Below are positions 1-8,182 of a DNA stretch of 51,002 nt, piece after piece. Position numbers and translations under genes: made by a program. Origin of the DNA: Acanthamoeba sp. SK_2022b (taxonomy: Eukaryota > Discosea > Longamoebia > Acanthamoebidae); assembly GCA_027943245.1 (NCBI GenBank), contig JANDJZ010000328.1, forward strand, positions 1 to 51,002, written 5' to 3'. Position 1 is the first letter of the stretch. Each line of letters begins with the position of its first letter. Under the pieces are notes generated by a model. That model was given only the letters and a program-made list of their open reading frames with translations, was not told the origin of the DNA and did not search any database.

Positions 1-313
1 TGGAAGGGGTAAAAATCCATCTTAGTGACAGCATTCGGCCTTTTCAACGCGGGAACTTTGGGCAATGGCCCCGCTAACCGGTTAAAAAGACTAATGTTTT
101 ATCTGGCTTGTTTTCTGCAGCGTTAAACGTTGAGAAAGGGCTTTCGTGCAGAGGGAATGGCTGTAAAAGCGGCAAAGAAAAGTGAGCGGGCAGTTTGTTA
201 TGCTGGTTTTTCGGATCGCGTGCCGAGTTATTTAGACGTATTGACTGGTTTTCTGGCTGATATCCAGAGGAAAGTGCCGGTGTGTGCGATAACACCGGCA
301 CGATCGCATGGCT
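1..313. other. Non-coding stretch at the left edge
   Basis: No gene could be supported here. Short open frames on both strands lack recognisable motifs and convincing ribosome binding sites. The only clear structure is the inverted repeat at 274-301 just downstream of yhjD. Confidence 0.5.
271..301 (-). terminator. Possible terminator of yhjD
   Basis: A perfect 10-bp inverted repeat, GTGCCGGTGT (274-283) with ACACCGGCAC (292-301), lies directly after the yhjD stop on the minus strand. Only three T residues follow the stem, so it is a weak intrinsic terminator or a 3'-protecting hairpin. Confidence 0.45.
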
Positions 314-1333
314 TCAGCGCGTCGGCGGCTCGCGTTCCGGCAACGCTTTGTCGCCTTTGTAGTCGGCGGTGGCGATCCAGGCGGCGCAAAACAGCGTCAA
401 ACGAGCGAAGAAGTAGAAGAACGCCATCAGCCCGATCACCGATCCGAAGGCCGCGCCGGAAGGCGACTTCGCCACCTGCGGCAGCGTCATGGTCATCACG
501 AACTTGATCACCTCAAAGCCGATGGCGGCGAGCAAGGTGCCGCGCAGCAGCGCTTTTTTCTTCGGTTTGTGGCGCGGCAGCATCCAGAAAATCCACAGGA
601 ACAGCAGATAGTTGGCGAAGATCGAGATCGACAGCGCGATCAGCGTCAGCGCCGGCCGCAGCCATTCGATGCCGTCCAGCCCCAGCGCATTGACGATCGC
701 CGCCTGCGCCGACCCGGCGACCGAGGTCAGCGACAGCGTAATGATCAGCGCGACCACCAGGCCGGTCAGCGAGATGAAGTCGCGGGTGTATTTGAAGTAG
801 ATTTTCTCCTGATCCTGCGGATTGCGCTCCCAGACATCGCGCGACTGCGCGCGGATCGCCTCGCGCAGGTTGCCCATCCAGCTGATGCCGGAATAGAGCG
901 CCAGCGCCAGGCCGGTCAATCCCACGGTGGTGCGCTGCTGAATGGCGGTGTTGACGGTGTTCTTCAGCGTGCTGGCCAGCGTCGGATCGCTGATGCTGCC
1001 GACGATGCGGTTGATCAAGCGGGCCAGCAGATCCGGGTTGGAGGCCAGCACGAAGCCGGCGGCGGCAAACGACACCATCAGGATCGGGATCAGCGAGAGG
1101 AATGAAAAATAGGTAATAGCGGCGCCGAACTGGCTACCCAGCCGATCGTTAAAGCGTTCGGCGGCGCGCAGCAGGTGCGCCACGCTTGGCCAGGCTTTGA
1201 TGCGTTCAATCAGACGTGAAAAACCACCGATGCGGCGGTCGAGGGTCTCATGGCCGGTCTTGATGGCGATAAGCGGCTTCGGCGGCGTGTCTTGTGCGGG
1301 CTGGTGGCGTTCCTGGTCTGGTCCTGTAGGCAT
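314..1333 (-). CDS. yhjD: YhjD/YihY-family inner membrane protein
   Basis: The 339-residue protein matches E. coli YhjD in length and sequence pattern. Its soluble N-terminus (about 1-70) is followed by the conserved core with AAITYFSFLSLIPILMVSFA, then several membrane helices and the motif GNLREAIRAQSRDVWERNPQDQ. The C-terminal membrane segment contains SGAAFGSVIGLMAFFYFFAR. Family members are polytopic inner membrane proteins once mis-annotated as RNase BN; the biochemical role is unsettled, with a link to lipid A/Kdo tolerance known for E. coli yhjD. It is transcribed alone and divergently from the rpfF-like gene. The ATG start lies in a region with only a distant AAGGA, so the exact start is less certain than the frame. 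Confidence 0.9.
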   Translation of the reverse strand: MPTGPDQERHQPAQDTPPKPLIAIKTGHETLDRRIGGFSRLIERIKAWPSVAHLLRAAERFNDRLGSQFGAAITYFSFLSLIPILMVSFAAAGFVLASNPDLLARLINRIVGSISDPTLASTLKNTVNTAIQQRTTVGLTGLALALYSGISWMGNLREAIRAQSRDVWERNPQDQEKIYFKYTRDFISLTGLVVALIITLSLTSVAGSAQAAIVNALGLDGIEWLRPALTLIALSISIFANYLLFLWIFWMLPRHKPKKKALLRGTLLAAIGFEVIKFVMTMTLPQVAKSPSGAAFGSVIGLMAFFYFFARLTLFCAAWIATADYKGDKALPEREPPTR

Positions 1334-1675
1334 TACTTCACGATTTCCTTAACGTTAAACGGCATGTTTCAGCGTTGATTATAGCCAAAGCCCCGCAGCG
1401 TTTTGAACGCCGGGGCGGCAAACGGTCATTTTCCGAGCTTAGCGCGTTAGCGCCCGGCATGAAATGCCGGGGAGGGGTCGATAGGTAAAATTCCTATGAA
1501 AACCCCGTGGCGCCTCGGTTTTTTTCACTTCCCTACCTCCAATTTTTATCTTTTTCGTCGGCGAGAAAGCGTTTACTCATGATGTGGCGTCGCGCTTTTG
1601 CCGCCCACCGCTCCGCTGCAGCCGTAGGGGCTGGAACGGTCTCATCCGTCATCAACAGAAAAACTGGAAGGTCTT
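1334..1675. other. Divergent yhjD/rpfF intergenic region with stacked hairpins
   Basis: The 342-bp spacer holds the 5' regions of both divergent genes. It contains a bulged hairpin at 1390-1416 (GCCCCG..CGGGGC outer, GCGTT..AACGC inner), a perfect 8-bp hairpin at 1453-1471 (CCCGGCAT-GAA-ATGCCGGG) and a third inverted repeat at 1481-1497 (ATAGG..CCTAT). The rpfF gene is preceded by TGGAAGG a few bases before its ATG. No promoter could be assigned with confidence. Confidence 0.5.
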
Positions 1676-2542
1676 ATGAAATTGCTTAATCACCCCACCT
1701 GTCGTCCGTTTACCGAAGCGGGCAATCTGTCGCAGCTGTCCGCCTACTATGAAGAGGGGCGGCACATCATGTGGATGCTGCTGCGCGCCGCGCCGCGCCC
1801 CTGCTTCAACCAGGCGCTGATCGAAGACATCATGACGCTGGCGCAGGCGGCGAAGGAGTCTTCGCTGCGGTTCGATTTCTGGGTCACCGGCTCGCTGGTG
1901 CCGAACATGTTCAACGTCGGCGGCGATCTGCAGTTCTTCGCCGAAGCGATCAAAAACCGCAAGCGCGAGGCGATGATGGCCTACGCGCGCGCCTGCATCG
2001 ACTGCGTACATGCGGCGGCGCGCGGTTTCGACACCGGCGCGGTCAGCATTGCGATGGTCGAAGGCAGCGCGCTGGGCGGCGGCTTTGAAGCGGCGCTGGC
2101 GCACCATTTCGTGCTGGCGCAGAACAACGCGCGCATGGGGTTTCCGGAGATCGCGTTCAACCTGTTTCCCGGTATGGGCGGTTACTCGCTGGTGGCGCGC
2201 AAGGCGGGCATGCGCTTGGCCGAGGAGCTGATTTGGGGCGGCGAGTCGCACACCGCAGAGTGGTTCGAGAGCCGCGGGCTGGTAGACCAGCTGTTCCAGC
2301 CCGGCGACGCCTACATGGCGACGCGCACCTTCATCGATACCATACGGCCGAAGCTCAACGGCATGCGCGCCATGCTGCGGGCGCGTCAGCGCGTGTTGCA
2401 GCTGACGCGTTCCGAGCTGATGGACATTACTGAAGACTGGGTGCACTCGGCCTTTACCATTGAGGAAAAAGACCGCGCCTACATCGAGCGGCTGGTGATG
2501 TTGCAGGATCGCCATACCCTGAACCTGCGTCGTGCCGGCTAA
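1676..2542 (+). CDS. rpfF: RpfF-type crotonase, DSF-family signal synthase
   Basis: The 288-residue crotonase-fold protein resembles RpfF enzymes, which make cis-2-unsaturated fatty acid signals (DSF/BDSF) from acyl-ACP by combined dehydratase and thioesterase activity. The two acidic residues expected for the family are present: E138 in ALGGGFEAAL and E158 in MGFPEIAFNLFPGMGGY. They are 20 residues apart, as E141 and E161 are in Xanthomonas RpfF. The oxyanion-hole glycines lie in MFNVGGDLQ (about 79-85). Ordinary enoyl-CoA hydratases lack the FNLFPGMGGYS context, which favours RpfF. Start: ATG with TGGAAGG upstream. The gene converges on a PAS-GGDEF-EAL gene with 16 nt between the stops, as expected for a signal synthase next to its receptor. 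The exact acyl product cannot be read from sequence. Confidence 0.88.
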   Translation: MKLLNHPTCRPFTEAGNLSQLSAYYEEGRHIMWMLLRAAPRPCFNQALIEDIMTLAQAAKESSLRFDFWVTGSLVPNMFNVGGDLQFFAEAIKNRKREAMMAYARACIDCVHAAARGFDTGAVSIAMVEGSALGGGFEAALAHHFVLAQNNARMGFPEIAFNLFPGMGGYSLVARKAGMRLAEELIWGGESHTAEWFESRGLVDQLFQPGDAYMATRTFIDTIRPKLNGMRAMLRARQRVLQLTRSELMDITEDWVHSAFTIEEKDRAYIERLVMLQDRHTLNLRRAG

Positions 2543-2558
2543 CGTTAACGCGTCCGCC

Positions 2559-4553
2559 TCACGCGGAGGGTGAGTGCGGGCGGTAGGACTGCAGCCAATG
2601 CTCCAGCTGTTCCGGGAGCATTGGCCGCGCAAACAGAAAGCCCTGTTTTTCGTCCACGCCGACCTCGTCGAGGAAGTGGTTTTCGCTCTCGGTCTCCACC
2701 CCTTCGGCGATCACCCGGAACGCCAACGCCTCTGCCGCCGCAACGATCGCGCGCACCAACGATTGCGATACCGGGTTGAAATTCACCCCGCGCACGAAGC
2801 TTTTATCCAGCTTGATGGCGTCCAGCGGAATACGCGCCAGCTGCGCCAGCGACGAATAGCCGGTGCCGAAGTCGTCGAGATGCACCTGCGCGCCCAGTTC
2901 GCGCAACCGGGTGATCAGCGCGCGAGCGCGGTTCTCGTCTTCAATCAGGCTGCTTTCGGTCAACTCGAAGTCCAACAGACAAGGGGCCATGCGGTGACGG
3001 CGCAGCACCCCGAGCAGGTCGTTGACGATGCTGTCGTCGGCCAGCTGCCGGGCGGAGAGGTTGACCGCCACCCGCAGATTCAATCCCTGCTCTTGCCACT
3101 GCGCCGCCTGGCCGGCGGCGGTCTGCAATACCCATTGCCCCAGTGGGCCGATCAGGCCGGACTCCTCGGCGTAGGAGATGAACTGCAGCGGCGGGATCAG
3201 GCCGCGCTCCGGCGAATCCCAGCGCACCAGCGCTTCCACGCTGTGCACTTCACCGCTACGCGCGTCGATTTTCGGCTGGTAATACAGCACCAGCTGATTT
3301 TGCTCCAGGCCTTTGCGCAGATTGGTGTCCAGCCACATGTATTCGGCGACGCGCTTGTTCATCTCCGGCGAGAAGACGGTATAGGTGCGTTTGCCGTGCT
3401 CCTTGGCGACGTACATGGCGGTATCGGCGCTGCGGATCAGGCTGTCGAGATCGTTGCCGTGCTCCGGGCACAGCGCGATGCCGATCGAACAGCCGGTATA
3501 CACCTCAATCAGGCCGATGCGGAAAGGGGTTTTCAGCCTGTCGATGATGCGCTGCGCCAGCGTTTGCAGGCGCTCGCGATCGGTTTGCGGCGCCAGCACC
3601 AAGAATTCGTCGCCGCCGAGGCGGGCGAGCACCTGGTCCGGGCTCAGGCAGCCGAGGATCGCCAGCGCGACCTCGACCAGCAGCCGATCGCCGAACATAT
3701 GGCCGTAGGCGTCGTTGACCTTCTTGAAGTTGTCGAGATCGAGGTAGACCAGGCCGAAACTCTCTTCGCCGCGCGTGGCGATGGCGTGATTGATTTTGTC
3801 CTGGATCGCGTTACGGTTCGGTAGGCCGGTGATGAGATCGGTGTTGGCCAGCACCCGCAGCCGCTCCTGCGCACGGCGTTCTTCGGTGATGTCGGTACCG
3901 GAGCAGATAAGATACACCTCGTTCTTGCCGCTGCCGCTGTGCACGAACTTATTGCGGAACAGGAACAGCCGTTCGCCCTTGACCGTTTTTACCCAGCGTT
4001 CCACCTCATAGGACGAACCGTTGCGGAAGAAGCCGGCGATGTTGCGCCGCGAAGCGGCGGCTTCTTCCGGGCTCATAAACAGCTGGAAAACGTTTTTGCC
4101 GATCACTTCATGTTCGCGCAGCCCGGTGTACTCCTCGCTCAGCCGGTTGAAGCGTTGGATGCGGCCGTGCTGATCGACGATCACGATCACCGAGTTGGCT
4201 TCGGACACCACCTGCTCGGCGAAGGAGAGGCCGTGCACCAGATCGCGCGCCACGGATTGGGTGTCGCTGAAGGCGGAAGCGGTGCCCGCCCATTCGAGAT
4301 TATTGACGCGGCGCCCCACCAGATGCAGATGCAGCGGTTCTCCGGCGAGCGTAATGGTCAGTTCAAGGCTGGCGGTGACGCCGGTCAGACGGCGGATTTT
4401 CGCCGCTTCCATGGCACTGAGCGCCACCGCGACGTGGGCTTTGCCCTTAACGGCGGACAGCTCCAGGGCATTGCTGTCAAACGCCAGCCGCCAGTGGGGG
4501 CTTTGGGTGCCGAAGTGGGCGTTAAGAAGCTCAGGGCCTTGGTCTGCGGGCAT
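2559..4553 (-). CDS. rpfR: RpfR-like PAS-GGDEF-EAL cyclic-di-GMP enzyme (DSF receptor)
   Basis: The 664-residue cytoplasmic protein has an N-terminal domain (about 1-100) of the kind that contacts RpfF in Burkholderia RpfR, a PAS domain (about 110-225), a GGDEF domain (about 230-395) with GGDEF intact at 313-317, and an EAL domain (about 410-655) with EAL at 440-442 and the loop DDFGTGYSS at 560-568. Both cyclase and phosphodiesterase signatures are intact; no RxxD inhibitory site precedes GGDEF at the usual distance. There are no membrane segments. In Burkholderia and Cronobacter, RpfR binds BDSF through PAS and changes c-di-GMP turnover. Adjacency to an rpfF gene is the main reason for preferring RpfR over a generic c-di-GMP enzyme such as PdeR. 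Confidence 0.85.
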   Translation of the reverse strand: MPADQGPELLNAHFGTQSPHWRLAFDSNALELSAVKGKAHVAVALSAMEAAKIRRLTGVTASLELTITLAGEPLHLHLVGRRVNNLEWAGTASAFSDTQSVARDLVHGLSFAEQVVSEANSVIVIVDQHGRIQRFNRLSEEYTGLREHEVIGKNVFQLFMSPEEAAASRRNIAGFFRNGSSYEVERWVKTVKGERLFLFRNKFVHSGSGKNEVYLICSGTDITEERRAQERLRVLANTDLITGLPNRNAIQDKINHAIATRGEESFGLVYLDLDNFKKVNDAYGHMFGDRLLVEVALAILGCLSPDQVLARLGGDEFLVLAPQTDRERLQTLAQRIIDRLKTPFRIGLIEVYTGCSIGIALCPEHGNDLDSLIRSADTAMYVAKEHGKRTYTVFSPEMNKRVAEYMWLDTNLRKGLEQNQLVLYYQPKIDARSGEVHSVEALVRWDSPERGLIPPLQFISYAEESGLIGPLGQWVLQTAAGQAAQWQEQGLNLRVAVNLSARQLADDSIVNDLLGVLRRHRMAPCLLDFELTESSLIEDENRARALITRLRELGAQVHLDDFGTGYSSLAQLARIPLDAIKLDKSFVRGVNFNPVSQSLVRAIVAAAEALAFRVIAEGVETESENHFLDEVGVDEKQGFLFARPMLPEQLEHWLQSYRPHSPSA

Positions 4554-5088
4554 GATGATTCCTCAAAAGAGCACGGGCGGCCGGTCAGCACAGCTCCGGG
4601 GCAGCCTGTTGGCCCGAAAGTGGTCGCCGTGCGCATCTGTGCATCATATAACAGGTTTTCACAGGCGAGGCGGGTGATGGAAACTATTATATAAGCAATG
4701 ATTAGTTTTGCGGTGTAAACGTCACCCGGCGGCCGGTTGTCTTAAAGTGTAGGAGAACATCGGATCCTGTGATGTTTGTACCGACCTCTCCGCTATCGGA
4801 AAACGGTTGATGCAAGGTTGCCGTGGAGGCGAGTAAATTATAGCGGTGAGGGGAAAGCGGAAAAATAACTCCACCGGGGGGATTTTTACCGGGAAATTAA
4901 AATTTCCATCAAATAAACGCCATCTTCATAGTTTTCTCATAATTGGTGAATAAATCCGAGACGGGTTTTAAAAAGTTTACACACCCTCGCATTACTTGAA
5001 TTTTATCAGCCTATTATTATCTCCGACGACGAATGAGCCTGTTAACGTACAGCGCTCCTGATGAAGAAAAACTTTTAAGGAAATGATT
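4554..5088. other. rpfR/spy divergent intergenic region
   Basis: The 535-bp spacer has the upstream region of rpfR on the left and of the spy-like gene on the right. An inverted repeat AACATC-N9-GATGTT lies at 4756-4776. The half near spy is AT-rich and carries the BaeR-like box annotated separately. No small gene with a convincing ribosome binding site was seen. Confidence 0.45.
4931..4947 (+). promoter_or_regulatory. BaeR-like box upstream of the spy-like gene
   Basis: The stretch GTTTTCTCATAATTGG closely follows the published BaeR consensus (T-rich, TCTCCAT, then ATTGGC) apart from one missing C and the final base. It lies about 140 bp before the start of a Spy-family gene, and E. coli spy is a known BaeR/CpxR target. 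The TTTAC-containing stretch near 4973-4978 could be one CpxR half-site, but the paired half is poor. Confidence 0.45.
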
Positions 5089-5577
5089 ATGCGTAAATTG
5101 ACGGCTTTATTTATTGCTTCCACGCTGGCTCTGGGTTCTGCTTCTGCGGCGTTCGCTGCAGACACGACGGCACCGGCACCGGATGCGGCGCCGATGAAAA
5201 TGATGCATCACAAGGGTGAAGGCAAAGGCGGCCCGTTCGCCGGGCTGAACCTGACCGAACAGCAGCGCCAGCAGATGCGCGACATCATGAAAGAGTCGCA
5301 CCAGAAGCGCGGGCCGGGCATGAAAGAGGAACGCCAGGCGCTGCATAATCTGGTGGCTTCCGACAGCTTTGACGAAGCGAAGGCGAAAGCGCAAATTGAC
5401 GCGATGGGCAAAGCGCAATCCGAACGCATGCTGGAACGCGCCAAAGCGGAAAATAAAATGTATAACCTGCTGACTCCTGAGCAGAAAAAACAATACAATG
5501 AGAATTATCAGAAACGCGAGCAAAAGATGATGGACCATATGAATAAAATGAAGGAGCAGATGTCCTCCGGTCAGTAA
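5089..5577 (+). CDS. spy: Spy/CpxP-family periplasmic chaperone
   Basis: The protein has about 162 residues with a signal peptide (MRKLTALFIAST... to AFAA), so it is periplasmic. The mature part is Met-, Lys- and Gln-rich and almost wholly helical, with the family LTxxQ motif twice: LTEQQRQQMRDIM and LTPEQKKQY. Spy acts as an ATP-independent cradle-shaped chaperone under envelope stress. An ATG six bases upstream at 5083 is in frame, but the Shine-Dalgarno AAGGAA (5077-5082) directly abuts it, so the second ATG at 5089 is the better start. The gene stands alone with its own terminator. CpxP is the alternative family member; the lack of a neighbouring cpxRA and the BaeR-like box favour Spy. 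Confidence 0.85.
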   Translation: MRKLTALFIASTLALGSASAAFAADTTAPAPDAAPMKMMHHKGEGKGGPFAGLNLTEQQRQQMRDIMKESHQKRGPGMKEERQALHNLVASDSFDEAKAKAQIDAMGKAQSERMLERAKAENKMYNLLTPEQKKQYNENYQKREQKMMDHMNKMKEQMSSGQ

Positions 5578-5595
5578 TATCCGCTCGCGGTGAAT

Positions 5596-5630
5596 AAAAA
5601 AGGGCCAGACTATTTGTCTGGCCTTTTTTA
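5596..5630 (+). terminator. Terminator after spy
   Basis: GGCCAGAC (5603-5610), a 5-nt loop and GTCTGGCC (5616-5623) form a perfect stem flanked by an A-run on the left and a T-run on the right. It is therefore a strong intrinsic terminator for spy and could also stop minus-strand transcripts. Confidence 0.88.
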
Positions 5631-5669
5631 TTTGGCGTTATCACCGGCAGGTTCTGCAGTGAGTGATAA

Positions 5670-6887
5670 TCATTCCCCGCCGACAATGTGCCGGAACTGT
5701 TCGGCAACGGCCTGTGCAAAGCGCGGGTCGTTAATATGATAAGGCGTTTTTATCAGCCGGCGTTTGTCGGTGGCGTATACCGTCTCCTCCAGCGCTTGCG
5801 TAAAGGCGGCCAGCGCCGCCGGATCCCAGAACGGTTGCCCCGGCGCATCCAGAGCCGATACGCCGCCTGCCGGGATCACGAAGCGCACTTCGCCCGTACA
5901 GGCATTGATTTTTTCGCCCATCCAACGTCCGATTAACGCGCTTTCCCGCGCGCTGGTGCGCACCAGCGTCACTTGCGGATTGTGATGGTGGCGCAGGCGG
6001 TTGGCGTAGCGAGCCGGCACCGTATTCGGCGCGCCGAAGTTGATCATGTCGATCGCGCCGCAGGAGAGCACGCAAGGGATGCCGGTACGCGCGATGGCCC
6101 CGAAACGATCTGCATTGCAGGGTAGCACACCGCCAAACAGGTAATCGGCCACTTCGGTGGTGGTCAAGTCGATGGCGCCGTGCAGTTGGCGGCTATCGAT
6201 CAGTTTTTCCAGCGCTCTGCCGCCGCTGCCGGTGGCGTGAAACGTCAGGCAATCCCATTGCGGCTCAAGGTCGGCAACCAGCGCCTGAATGCAGGGCGTG
6301 GTGACGCCAAACATCGTCAGGCCAATCGCGGGCTTGTCGTCGGGATAGTCGACGGCGGCGAAGCGTACGGCCCCGGCTATCTGGCGCGCCGCGTTGCCGA
6401 GCACCCGTCGCGAGATGCGGTTCAGACCGGCGAGATCGGTGACCGAATACAGCATGTTGATGTCACTGGCGCCGACATAGGCGGAAACGTCACCCGCCGC
6501 CATGCTTGAGACCATTATTTTCGGCAGGCCGATCGGCAGCTGCTGCATGGCCGGCGTGATGATGGCGGTGCCACCGGAGCCCCCCAGGCCAAGCAGGGCG
6601 GCAATATCGCGGCGCGTCAGGATAAAGCGTTCGAAAGCGGTCGCCATGGCGGCGATCGCCTGGCCGCGGCTGGCGCAGAAGACCGCGCCGGCGCCTGCCG
6701 GATGGTGGCGGGCAACGTCCTCTGGGCTGATATCGGCGGGGGAATCAAACGGCAGGCTACGGGTGGAGAGATCGACGGTTCGCGTAGGTAAATTCAGGGC
6801 AGCGATCAGCCGCCGTACGTACTCCAACTCTTGTCCTTTGGTATCTGCTGTGGTAGCAATATAGACAAAATTTGAAGTATCAATCAT
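5670..6887 (-). CDS. UPF0261 family protein with Tm-1-like ATP-binding domain
   Basis: The 405-residue cytoplasmic protein starts with the family pattern [21 protein letters not shown] and contains glycine-rich [33 protein letters not shown] (about 95-130) and the [15 protein letters not shown] segment. It corresponds to the UPF0261 family, whose N-terminal domain resembles the ATP-binding region of the plant Tm-1 protein. No activity is established. Many members sit beside a TIM-barrel partner gene; none is present here. It is divergent from the TetR regulator at 7138, and two matching inverted repeats lie between them, so it is the probable regulated target. Confidence 0.85.
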   Translation of the reverse strand: MIDTSNFVYIATTADTKGQELEYVRRLIAALNLPTRTVDLSTRSLPFDSPADISPEDVARHHPAGAGAVFCASRGQAIAAMATAFERFILTRRDIAALLGLGGSGGTAIITPAMQQLPIGLPKIMVSSMAAGDVSAYVGASDINMLYSVTDLAGLNRISRRVLGNAARQIAGAVRFAAVDYPDDKPAIGLTMFGVTTPCIQALVADLEPQWDCLTFHATGSGGRALEKLIDSRQLHGAIDLTTTEVADYLFGGVLPCNADRFGAIARTGIPCVLSCGAIDMINFGAPNTVPARYANRLRHHHNPQVTLVRTSARESALIGRWMGEKINACTGEVRFVIPAGGVSALDAPGQPFWDPAALAAFTQALEETVYATDKRRLIKTPYHINDPRFAQAVAEQFRHIVGGE

Positions 6888-6993
6888 GGGGTTTTCCCGA
6901 GTGTTTCTAGTTTTTATTTATAAATTATGATGTTATATTTTTAGTGGAACCCTGGTGCTGGCTATTAAGTTAAAGTAATTAATGTATTTATAT

Positions 6994-7013
6994 AATGAGA
7001 CGGCCGTATCATT
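6994..7013. promoter_or_regulatory. Candidate TetR operator, copy 1
   Basis: A 20-nt near-palindrome with arms AATGAGAC and GTATCATT around GGCC. It shares the pattern AATGRGAC-N4-GTMTCATT with the element at 7037-7056. Both lie between the UPF0261 gene and the divergent TetR gene. Confidence 0.6.
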
Positions 7014-7036
7014 TTTGCAAGGGTTAGGCGATGCAA

Positions 7037-7056
7037 AATGGGACTTCTGTCTCATT
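7037..7056. promoter_or_regulatory. Candidate TetR operator, copy 2
   Basis: Arms AATGGGAC and GTCTCATT surround TTCT. Its centre is 43 bp from that of copy 1, about four helical turns, so two repressor dimers could bind the same face of the DNA. Confidence 0.6.
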
Positions 7057-7137
7057 TTTGAGCTTTTCAACGTGGCCGGCGCTTTGCCGGCAACCGGCCA
7101 ACAGAGGCATCGTCCCCGGTTGTGCTAGCGTGTGCAG

Positions 7138-7791
7138 ATGCATGAGGTTTATGTGCCGATAGATGCTTTTCCCGTCCCTCTCGATCCTTCTCTGACCTCC
7201 GCCCGGGCAAAAACCTACCGTTTGTTGCTGGCCAGCGCGATGGCGCTGTATGACGAAGGCGCGTTTCCTTCGATCACCGAACTGGCGGCGCATGCACAGG
7301 TATCGCGTGCGACGGCCTACCGTTACTTTCCGACCCAAAGTGCGCTGATTAGCGCCGTGGTGGCGGAAAGCCTGGGCCCAATCCTGGAATGGCGCCCGCA
7401 AGACGATGATGCTTTGAAGCGTATTCAGCAATTGCTGAGCTTCGCCTATCCTCAGATGGAGCGGCATGAGGGGGCGTTGCGCGCGGCGTTGCAGCTCTCT
7501 TTACAGCAGTGGGCGAACGCGACGCCGGGCGAAAAATTCGTGCGCGGCAACCGCAAGCGTCTGCTGGCGCTGGCGGTAGAACCGTTGCAGGGCAAACTGC
7601 CGTCGGACTCTCTGCAGAGAGTGATTCATGCTTTCTCGCTGATTTACGGCTCGGAAGTATTTCTGGTGTTGAAAGATATCTGGGGCCTGGAGCTGGATAA
7701 TATTCAGGACGTCACGCAATGGATGGCCAAAGCCATCCTTCGTCAGGCGGAAGAAGACGCGATGAACAGCAAAAAAACATCAGCAGGATAA
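7138..7791 (+). CDS. TetR-family transcriptional regulator
   Basis: About 217 residues with the N-terminal helix-turn-helix typical of TetR regulators: ITELAAHAQVSRATAYRYFPTQSALISAVV. The ligand-binding C-terminal domain has no recognisable specificity. The start is uncertain: GTG at 7132, ATG at 7138, or GTG at 7153, the last preceded by GAGG at a 5-nt spacing and therefore best supported by ribosome binding. It is divergent from the UPF0261 gene and probably represses it and itself through the two palindromes upstream. The effector is unknown. Confidence 0.85.
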   Translation: MHEVYVPIDAFPVPLDPSLTSARAKTYRLLLASAMALYDEGAFPSITELAAHAQVSRATAYRYFPTQSALISAVVAESLGPILEWRPQDDDALKRIQQLLSFAYPQMERHEGALRAALQLSLQQWANATPGEKFVRGNRKRLLALAVEPLQGKLPSDSLQRVIHAFSLIYGSEVFLVLKDIWGLELDNIQDVTQWMAKAILRQAEEDAMNSKKTSAG

Positions 7792-8182
7792 TCCAATTTT
7801 TGCCGATGGCTGAGTGAAAATCCAGCATAATTCACTGAGTGAATATTGGCAAAATTTATAATTAAAAGTGATAAAAGACGCCTGTTAATCACTTTTCAGG
7901 CGTTCTGCCTCTTTGTTATTTACTGAATTATATTCTTATTTATCATAATCATAATATTGTTTCTCTCACCTCATGCCGCGACTTCGGCGTTGGGAGATGT
8001 CATTGCCATTTCTTATCCTCCTTCGCCTGATTCACCCCTGAAACTTTCTCTCCTCCCTCCTGACTGCCGGATGACACATTAAGCGCACTTGAGATTGTTG
8101 TGCTTTATTTATTTGGTGTTACCAAACTGTTACACAAAAAATCTTATAAAACATTTGCAAACAACAACGGACGGTATCTGGG
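7792..8182. other. Intergenic region before the protease genes
   Basis: The 391-bp AT-rich spacer has no supported gene. A 7-bp inverted repeat ACGCCTG..CAGGCGT near 7880-7903 may end the tetR transcript but has no clear T-run. Close to the protease start is a palindrome TTTGGT-GTT-ACCAAA (8112-8126), a possible operator about 60 bp before the ATG. Confidence 0.4.
8112..8126. promoter_or_regulatory. Palindrome upstream of the first protease gene
   Basis: TTTGGT and ACCAAA are perfect arms separated by GTT, placed 57-71 bp before the ATG of the first autotransporter gene. Position and symmetry fit a repressor or activator site. No matching regulator is identifiable in the window. Confidence 0.35.

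Noticed and set aside
308..1105. Long plus-strand open frame opposite yhjD
   Set aside because: Its Arg/Gln/Asp-rich composition is that expected for the antisense of a GC-rich gene, and the minus strand encodes a clear YhjD family member. Similar long antisense frames opposite rpfR, the proteases, prlC, srfB and others were rejected for the same reason.
5083..5577. Spy start at the first ATG (5083)
   Set aside because: The Shine-Dalgarno AAGGAA directly abuts this ATG. The next in-frame ATG at 5089 has proper spacing and gives a standard signal peptide.
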